A DNA stretch of 64,000 bases from the NCBI GenBank assembly GCA_963575645.1, contig OY754470.1, positions 48,577,201-48,641,200 on the forward strand. The letters are read 5' to 3'. Below are positions 57,119-64,000 of this stretch, in pieces. The stretch comes from Xanthostigma xanthostigma (taxonomy: Eukaryota; Arthropoda; Insecta; Raphidioptera; Raphidiidae). The notes beneath the pieces were generated by a model. The model made no database searches, was not told the origin of the DNA, and worked only from the letters and a program-made list of their open reading frames with translations. Position numbers and translations under genes: made by a program. Each line of letters begins with the position of its first letter. Within the stretch, counting starts at the first letter, position 1.

Positions 57119-57591
57119 CAAGGAGTAAATGTTAGACTTTTGCCTTAAAATTGATGCCGAAAATATGCACTTTCGATCTAGATATGAAGAAAAAAAAAGC
57201 GATTGTGCTTTAGACCACACGATTGAAGTAAAACTTCTTCCTACCATAATTATTTTAAATATATTTATATATTTAAGCGCAAATACCTCAAATTTGCTCA
57301 TGTTAAATTCATAAACGATCAATAATATGCAGTCGGTTCGTCTCAAAGTTTATCGAACACAATAGGTATAACCTCACTCTATAGCACAGACCTACAAAAT
57401 ATAATTTTTGATTAATTAATAGGCAAAATATGTATACTATATATTTATTAGCATAATTTATAATACATTTAAAAGGATTTATTTAACTAACCTACATTAT
57501 TTCCCGTTACAAAAGGCAGCAAAATTCGATGAAATGTACTTTTGATACAAAAAAAAAACAGTTGTTGTCATTTAAACGTCAAATAGTTGTA
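57119..57591. other. AT-rich stretch, nothing recognised
   Basis: No feature seen. Confidence 0.35.
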
Positions 57592-57766
57592 TTAATGCTT
57601 CGTCTTTGTCGCATTCACTAACTTATATCTCCCTTTCAACTTAATGCTCCGTCTTTGTCGCACTCACTAACTTATATGTCCCTCTCAACTCCGTATGATG
57701 CATTTCCGTAAACTATTTTGTCAGGCATCGCGATGATGCACTTCCGTAAACGATTTCGTCCAGCAT
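57592..57766 (+). repeat. Two adjacent short tandem duplications
   Basis: A 49-base unit (TTAATGCTYCGTCTTTGTCG...) occurs twice at 57592-57640 and 57641-57689. A 38-base unit (GATGCAYTTCCGTAAAC...) occurs twice at 57697 and 57735. Both pairs have a few substitutions. Confidence 0.85.
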
Positions 57767-58327
57767 TTACCAGCTGACTCCCCAAATCAAGCGTGCCTAA
57801 AGAAGTTTTACTTCAAAAAACTTTATACTCCGTTGAAAGCCAAATTTTCATTTTTTTTATTTTTCATGTCAAATTACCGCTTTCATTTGACAACTTTTCA
57901 AAATTTCTAACCGCAATAAAAAGGGAAAACGAATATTCTGACATTTCAGTTACGGCACGTTTAGCGAAAACGTGCGAATGCCAGAGACGTCTCTTACCTG
58001 GTTAATGCCAAGTTCACGCAGGGTGCAGAGAAGCCTGAGAGTGATAAAATATGTCGGTTTGCCTCGAGAAAAATACGAAACGTATTTTTTAGTTGCTCAC
58101 ATACATGCGCTTTTCCTCTAAACTTGGTTTATTTATACATTCCACATCCAGAGAATACATATAAAGAAGCAACCGATGTACACTGTACAAAATAAAATGC
58201 TAGGGCTGGGAAATTTACGGCACACTCCACGTTATTTATGTCTTGAAAATAAAGTCTACTCAAATTTTCTCTATATTGATGTCGAGTTGCGTTATGAGGC
58301 CAGGACTTCGCAGTAGCCGAGCCCGTA
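57767..58327. other. Stretch, nothing recognised
   Basis: The 70-codon frame at 57793-58005 has no domain. Confidence 0.35.
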
Positions 58328-58505
58328 GCAGTCGCAAGGGCGTATATATGGGGAGTAAAGGGGGTAATTACCCCCCCCCCCCAAGACCATAATAATATAA
58401 AATAAAACTGAAAATATTACGAAGAGATAACTAAAAAACAAAATTTAGGCAAGAGTATTCTTGTTTGAAATTAATAAAATTTTTAAAAAATTTATTTTTT
58501 TGCTT
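58328..58505 (+). mobile_element. CCCAAGGGCGT-family MITE, copy 3
   Basis: GCAAGGGCGTATATATGGGG, a run of 11 C, and AAAACTGAAAATATTACGAA match 22161-22426. The right terminus is lost near 58505. Confidence 0.65.
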
Positions 58506-58574
58506 TACGGGATCGACGTAACAATGCTACGATGATTTTTCACTGTGATTTTTGTGTAACTGGAATAACTGATT

Positions 58575-58899
58575 ATAATACGCGCCACGGATCTAAAAGG
58601 TTTGGAAGTTAGTTACAAACAGCGTCGCAAAGGCACATTTTAGAACCGTTGATACTCCCACCACCTCCCAGCTACCTGTACGGAACGTGCGCTCGTCGGT
58701 GATTGGCCGTGATCGCTCGTTGCCTTTGTCACTTGTCGCTTTCCTGCTTTAAAGTACAGTCGAGTACGCTATTGTCAAGTTGTTATCGCTATTTTAGTTT
58801 TGTTGAATTGCGAGTTTGTAGTTTTTCAACAGACTGTACAAGCGCAAGCCCGCATTCGCATCTAACTTCCGAGCCTTTTAGATTCGTGGCGCGTATTAT
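58575..58899. mobile_element. MITE with ATACGCGCCACGG ends
   Basis: The left ATAATACGCGCCACGGATCT and its inverse at 58863-58899 pair over about 40 bases, including CTAAAAGG and GGAAGTTAG words. TATA-like target on both sides. The interior has a reverse CCAAT word (GATTGGCCG). Its right half recurs at 55715-55850. Confidence 0.75.
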
Positions 58900-59454
58900 A
58901 CATAGTAACGACTTTTCCCATGTCTAGACCTGTTGAGAATATCTGTTCAAAGTTAGCACACACTTAAAAATGAAAGCTAAATCTTTAGATTTTATTGGAT
59001 AAAAACAGCTATGCACTCTAAACAATTTAAGACGGGACCGGTTCGAGTTCACGAAGTGAATTCCAAACTGTCTACAGGCAACCGTTTGGTGGAGGGCCGA
59101 GTAGTGTCTCATCCCCAAAGAGGGGGACGAAGTGCACATTTGTAAGTTCAGCGGCACTGACAGCCGACAGCCGACAAGGCACATCCTCTCTATACGACAA
59201 CGATCACGCGTTTAGGGTACATCAACTGTATTTGAAACCTTTCACTGTTACGATAAACTAATATACTTTACGTTCAGACGTCACCGTTTATAACAGCTTC
59301 CTTCATCGTATAAATATGACGATACACCGGGAATGTCGGAACGCATTAATTTTTTAAATCGGGTACCCGAATCGAATATCCGATATTTACCCGTTAACCC
59401 AAGTACTTTCCAAAGCCGGGCAACTAACTCGAAATTGAGCAAATGTGAGATTTT
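58900..59454. other. Stretch, nothing recognised
   Basis: GTTTATAACAGCTTCCTTCA near 59287 weakly matches 61387-61406 (TATAAACAGCTTCCCTCATA). Confidence 0.35.
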
Positions 59455-60541
59455 TAACTTCCCGCTTTAAAAAAAAAAATTTTTTTTCAAAAATCGGGAA
59501 GTTATTGGTTTCACCCCGATTTTCGAAAATCGAGTTTTCGCCAGATCTCGACGTTTTGAGGTTCTAGGAAGCTATTGAAACTATTTTGGCTGTATGTGTG
59601 TGTGTGTGTGTATGTATGTATGTAAACCTTTTATATCTTTTGAACGCAGTGTCCGACTGAAACGCGGTTTGCGGCATCTGACGTGATCTTGGTGAACTTA
59701 GACTTCCTGAAAATTTGAAACGATTCGGCCCAAAAAATTTTGAGAAATCTTAAAAAAACAAGTTTCAAAAATTTGTAAAAATTTGTTTTTGTAAAAAATT
59801 TTGTAAACTACTATACCGATTAATTCCAAAATCTAATCAGCTCTTCTCCTTAACAAACTGCGTCGATTTCCGCAAGCCGCATCAAAATCGGTTCATTTGT
59901 TCACGAGATACCGTGAACGAAAAAATCGTAAATAAGTGTTTTTTTAAAATGAGTCTTAAAATTGTTATCAGATAGATTTTTTTGTAATAAATTACTTTCT
60001 TAGATTAAAAAAACTGCGTCGATCGCCGCAAACCATATCAAAATTGCTTCATTTGTTCATGAGATAACGTTAACGAAAAATTAGGAAAAAAGTAATTTTT
60101 TAAAATTACTCGTAAAATTCTTATCAAATCGATTTTTTTGTAATAATTTACTTTCTTAGGTTAAAAAAACTGCGTCGATTGTAGCAAACCGCATCAAAAT
60201 CGGCTCATTTGTTCACGAGATATCGTGAACGAAAATTTGTAAGAAAGTGTTTTTTTTTAATTGCTCGTAAAATTCCTATGAGATTGATTTTTCTGTATCA
60301 AATTACTTTTTTAGGTAAAAAAAATGCGTCGACTGCCGCAAGTCGCATCAAAATCGGTTCATTTGTTCAAGAGATATCGTGAACGAAAATTTCGTAACAA
60401 AGTGTTTTTTTTTTGAGCTCGAAGAGCTAAAAAATAAACTTCTTGCTATATTTTATATATTTTTGAGCGTTTTGAACTCGATAATAGCGAGAAGTTACAG
60501 GGATGGCCTGCAGGGTCAAACTTCTTTTCAAATTTTTTTTG
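59455..60541 (-). mobile_element. Element L, copy 2, four 156-bp units
   Basis: Inverse of 31124-32412: TAACTTCCCGCT at 59455, a (GT)n/(TATG)n microsatellite at 59590-59622, then units with starts near 59913, 60069, 60225 and 60379, and GAGAAGTTA with the GGCCTGCAGGGTCAAACTTC border to 60541. One unit fewer than copy 1. Substitutions throughout show independent ageing. Confidence 0.85.
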
Positions 60542-63016
60542 TTTAGCTATACACATAGCCAAGGAACCAGCGACATATTTAGGTCGTCCATTTTCTTACG
60601 GCTGAATGACTTGTCAAATGCTTTAGACAGTAGTATCATATAGCATCGTGGCCGTCAGCTGCGCTAGTAACGGTGGAATAGACAGCTGAAGCCTCCGACG
60701 CACGGTAAAAAAGATAATATTTTTTATCATTATCTATCGATTGAATAGTTATTAATGATCTTATATAAAAAAAACGTCAGCTGGCTGTACGTTGGTGGAT
60801 GTTAAGTCAGCTGATCATACGAACTTGACTTGAAATATGAATTCAGTCATTCCCTTTCACACGAAACTTTGTCAAAATATCTATATATTTAAAACACAGG
60901 CCCTAAATCTCTAGACAATCCGCCAGCCATCCCTACTAAACCGATTGACACAATTTTTTTTTTTAACTGAAGCCTTTAGTCCACAGATATGTTATCGCTA
61001 TTTTTTTTGTGAAATTTCTTTAAAAGGGGTGATTTCAAGCGATAATAGTAAAAATGACGAGGGTACGTATGTCTAAGATTTTACAAACAGTTTGACAAGT
61101 CGACTTTGACAATTGAAGTGTATATTTTTAGTTCGTTTTTTAGCGCAAATATTCCAAATATTAATACATAAATAAATTTTATTTTATTTTCCACCGGATT
61201 TCTTACCGGATTTTAGTTGTAAGTTTCGCCGTCAGATAGAGTAGTCCATATAAAGGATCCCAATAGTACTTTTTTTTAGGAATCAGGTAGTCATAACAAT
61301 AGCGAATAATAATTGACGTACAGACCATTACGTTCCAGAGTCAAGTACCCGGAACGCTCCGTCGTCATCCTTAGTGTAGACCATGTATAAACAGCTTCCC
61401 TCATAATATTATGTAGCATAATATGACGATACCTCCTTCTTCATTCCCTTTACCTAACTATTTCTACATATATATTACCTTAATCCCGCCATTGTTTTTG
61501 GTACATAAACAACGCTCATGATATTTACCACCTTTACTTTTGTTATAAACAAAGGCGAATCAGTTATGTATATTTTTTAAAGCTTGAGTATCAACCTTCG
61601 TAAATTATTTTCTTGTATGAAATTTCATTGCAGACATTCTATTTTAGTTTTGTGGTCGGATAACAGACAATTTTAATGCAACTATAGTCAATTGATTAGG
61701 TAGATTTCGATCCAATGTGTAAATTTTCATACCCTGAATAAATTGACAAAAAATGCCAAATGTGGTCGCAATCGCAGGGGACGTCATATCAGAAATATTC
61801 CGCAAAAAACAGTTTCTTTGAAATATCTCGCTTCGGATGCCTCGCACGGCAACAGATGTTTTTATGAAAATAAAATTAAATTAAATTTTCTACAAAATAT
61901 GTCTTATACATTTTTTTCCTACACTAAATAGTTTCGGTGTGGTAGATGAGCAAAGTCAAGTATTTCTGACAAAATTGTGATTTTCTGTAAATTACCAATA
62001 ATTATTTAATTTTGACTAAATTTTGTATGTATATTTGAGACGTATTGACAACAATTCTGAAATTTTTAGCCTTTCAATTCTAGAGCAGTTTTTCTTTGAT
62101 TTTTTTCGAGTGTCAGTGGTACGTTTATCGCAAAGTTTGTTAACTGTATTGAAAATATTTGTTGAATATTGATGAAATTTTGCATAATTGTTCGAAAAAG
62201 GTATATTTCCAAATGTAAGAACATTGACCGCTTTATTTACATTATTTTCCGTTTTACAACAAGTTTTCCTTCAAAATTTTCTAAACTTCTGCAACGTATA
62301 CGGAAGAAAACCGTTCTAGAGTTTGTAAATATTAAACTTGAACGCTAATAATTTCAGAATCGTCAGGCTACTTTCTCTCAAATAAGCGTACAAAAGTTAC
62401 TCCACCCTATCCTGGAAATATTTTTTATCTATGAATCACTCCAAGCGATATATTTTGAAAAATTGTTTTTGTGCCATTTTTCCTACATGGTGGCCTCGGT
62501 GACTGCAATCACATTTTGCATTTTGAATCATGTCATTGAACACAATAAATTTCTAAAGTTTCAAAACTTCCCTACTTATCACAATTAAACCTTCTATATT
62601 ATGCTATTTCTACTGAACTACTACGTACTACGGTTCGAAAACAAGTAAAACATTTAAAGAGTAAAATCTGAAATTTTCTCCTTGATTTGGAATTGATTTG
62701 ATTTTCACGTGATCTGGTTTGTAGAACTTCATATAGGTACTGTAGTGAACGTACCTAATGTAAACTCAAGTTGAATATGTGATGCAAACGTGTTTTAGTG
62801 TAAATTTATGTGACTAAAAGATCCCTGTCCACACTTGAACTCTTTTCAGTCGTAACAAACATCAGTCATGACTCATGACAAACCCTAACGTCAAAATACT
62901 GTATTTGAGTACATCACTTAATCCCACCAAAAATATGAATGCAAAACATATACCTAGTTCGATACAAAGATCAAGACGGTTTGCCGATTTTGTCGAAAAA
63001 AAAAACAAGTCAGATC
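60542..63016. other. Long AT-rich stretch, nothing recognised
   Basis: No termini, duplicated words above background, or domain-bearing frames apart from the weak match at 61387. CAGCTG words cluster near 60656-60820. Confidence 0.4.
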
Positions 63017-63444
63017 TAAAGGTAGTTGCACACGAGACTAGTTTTGCTGCTAGAAACACTGCTGGGACTTGGGCTGACTGCCGTGCGGGTTACGAAAATG
63101 GAAATGATGTCACTGCGGGTTCGTCTGCGAGGTAACAAGATGGATTTCAAAATTAGAACCGAAGCTATTTTTCTTCCTTGCAAGAACCAATCAGGGAACA
63201 GTATCTCGTCACGTGGTCGACATAGACAAACGCCCACAAACAAACACTGTGCCATATAATGTGTGTTTTGTTCAGAGATAATAAACGTTCACTTTTGTTA
63301 CCATTCTATCATTGCGCGCGCACCAAACCCGTCTACAAAGCAAACTTCAAAACATTGATCGTGTGAAGCCATCACAGAAACTATAGCGCTTGGAAACTAG
63401 CAAAAAATCTAGCGGCAAAACCAGCCTCGTGTGCAGCGGCCTTA
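63017..63444. mobile_element. MITE with AAGGYMGYTGCACACGAG ends
   Basis: The left TAAAGGTAGTTGCACACGAG and right, read inverse, TAAGGCCGCTGCACACGAGG continue as inverted repeats for about 35 bases (CTRGTTTTGCYGCTAGA). The interior is GC-richer, with CGTCACGTGGTCGAC and GCGCGCGC. An isolated end of the family lies at 6493-6522. Non-coding; superfamily not determined. Confidence 0.75.
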
Positions 63445-64000
63445 AGAAGGCGAAAGTTTAAATATACGAATCATTTATTTATCACATAAAAACTTGCAAG
63501 TCTTATTTGAATTAGAGGAAATTGAAATGTTCGGTAGTCTTCGCGATTTAGAACACAGTTGAGAGAATTTAGTTGTTTTTTTGGGTTGGTAACTCTGGTG
63601 CAGACATGCACTAATTATAATTCAACAGAAAAACGTTACGATGCTAGAGATTAACTATTTTAATTGCTCCTGAAGAACGGTGCAACATTACAGATTGCGC
63701 TAATTCATCTCGTATACTTTCATATTACGTGTAGAGAATATGTAATTTTCTCAGTAACTATTGAAAATGACTTCCTGAAAACAAAAGAATTCGTTTTTCT
63801 TAAGCTACTTAATCCTTGAATTTACCAACCTTATGAAATTTGTCGTTGCTATTTTAATCTTTATCAATTTATTCTTACAGCATTCTTGAACTTTAAAATT
63901 AATTTTATAATTGTTTTTGTGTCGTTTGTTTCGATGTGCCCCGGAAAACAAAGTGAAAATTAAAACTTCTCATTGTTCCAAACGGCAATTAATATTCACT
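63445..64000. other. AT-rich stretch to the window end, nothing recognised
   Basis: No feature seen. Confidence 0.4.

Overview
The window looks like nuclear DNA from an insect or another arthropod. It is strongly AT-rich, is packed with short inverted-repeat elements (MITEs), and carries a tRNA-derived SINE with promoter boxes, LINE ORF2 remnants and a broken DNA-transposon transposase. Nothing suggests a prokaryote, virus or plasmid. The order of insect cannot be fixed by eye. No intact host protein-coding gene, tRNA, rRNA or CRISPR array was recognised. The window reads as an intron, an intergenic desert or repeat-rich heterochromatin.

Layout. 0-10 kb holds a perfect 98-bp-arm palindrome (1361-1557), two hAT-type MITEs in opposite orientation with exact 8-bp target duplications (2962-3483, 8578-9124), a SINE, and the two halves of an inverted duplication. 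10-24 kb holds degraded retroelement tails, pogo-like ends, several foldbacks, and a SINE with a Tc1/mariner-type element inserted in its tail. It also has a Penelope-like promoter segment and a CpG-dense patch at 23.1-23.4 kb. 24-45 kb is dominated by a repeat family (here the TTGGTTG family) with seven copies in the window. Six of them form three successive inverted pairs that enclose, among other things, two LINE 3' ends. 30-33 kb is a hAT-like element split by a 1.3-kb element built of five 156-bp units; a second copy of that inner element lies inverted at 59.5-60.5 kb. 45-64 kb contains a three-level nest of inverted-repeat elements, a 380-bp inverted duplication at 49.0 and 56.8 kb, two more SINEs head to head, and more MITEs.

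The most interesting recurring signal is a short motif, CTGAAGA + one base + stem + GAAA (usually followed by CG). It lies in or beside palindromic elements of at least four unrelated sequence families: 1361-1557, 14423-14587 (with relic 20.2 kb), 41852-42000, and the 321-480 / 44337 / 55984 family. A further copy is at 2211 beside a hairpin. It resembles the core of the minimal type I hammerhead ribozymes known from Penelope-like retroelements, but with one extra base before stem II and several degenerate copies. The 1474-1509 copy folds best. These elements do not form a cooperating pathway. What links them is nesting, shared termini and a tendency to sit in opposite orientations.
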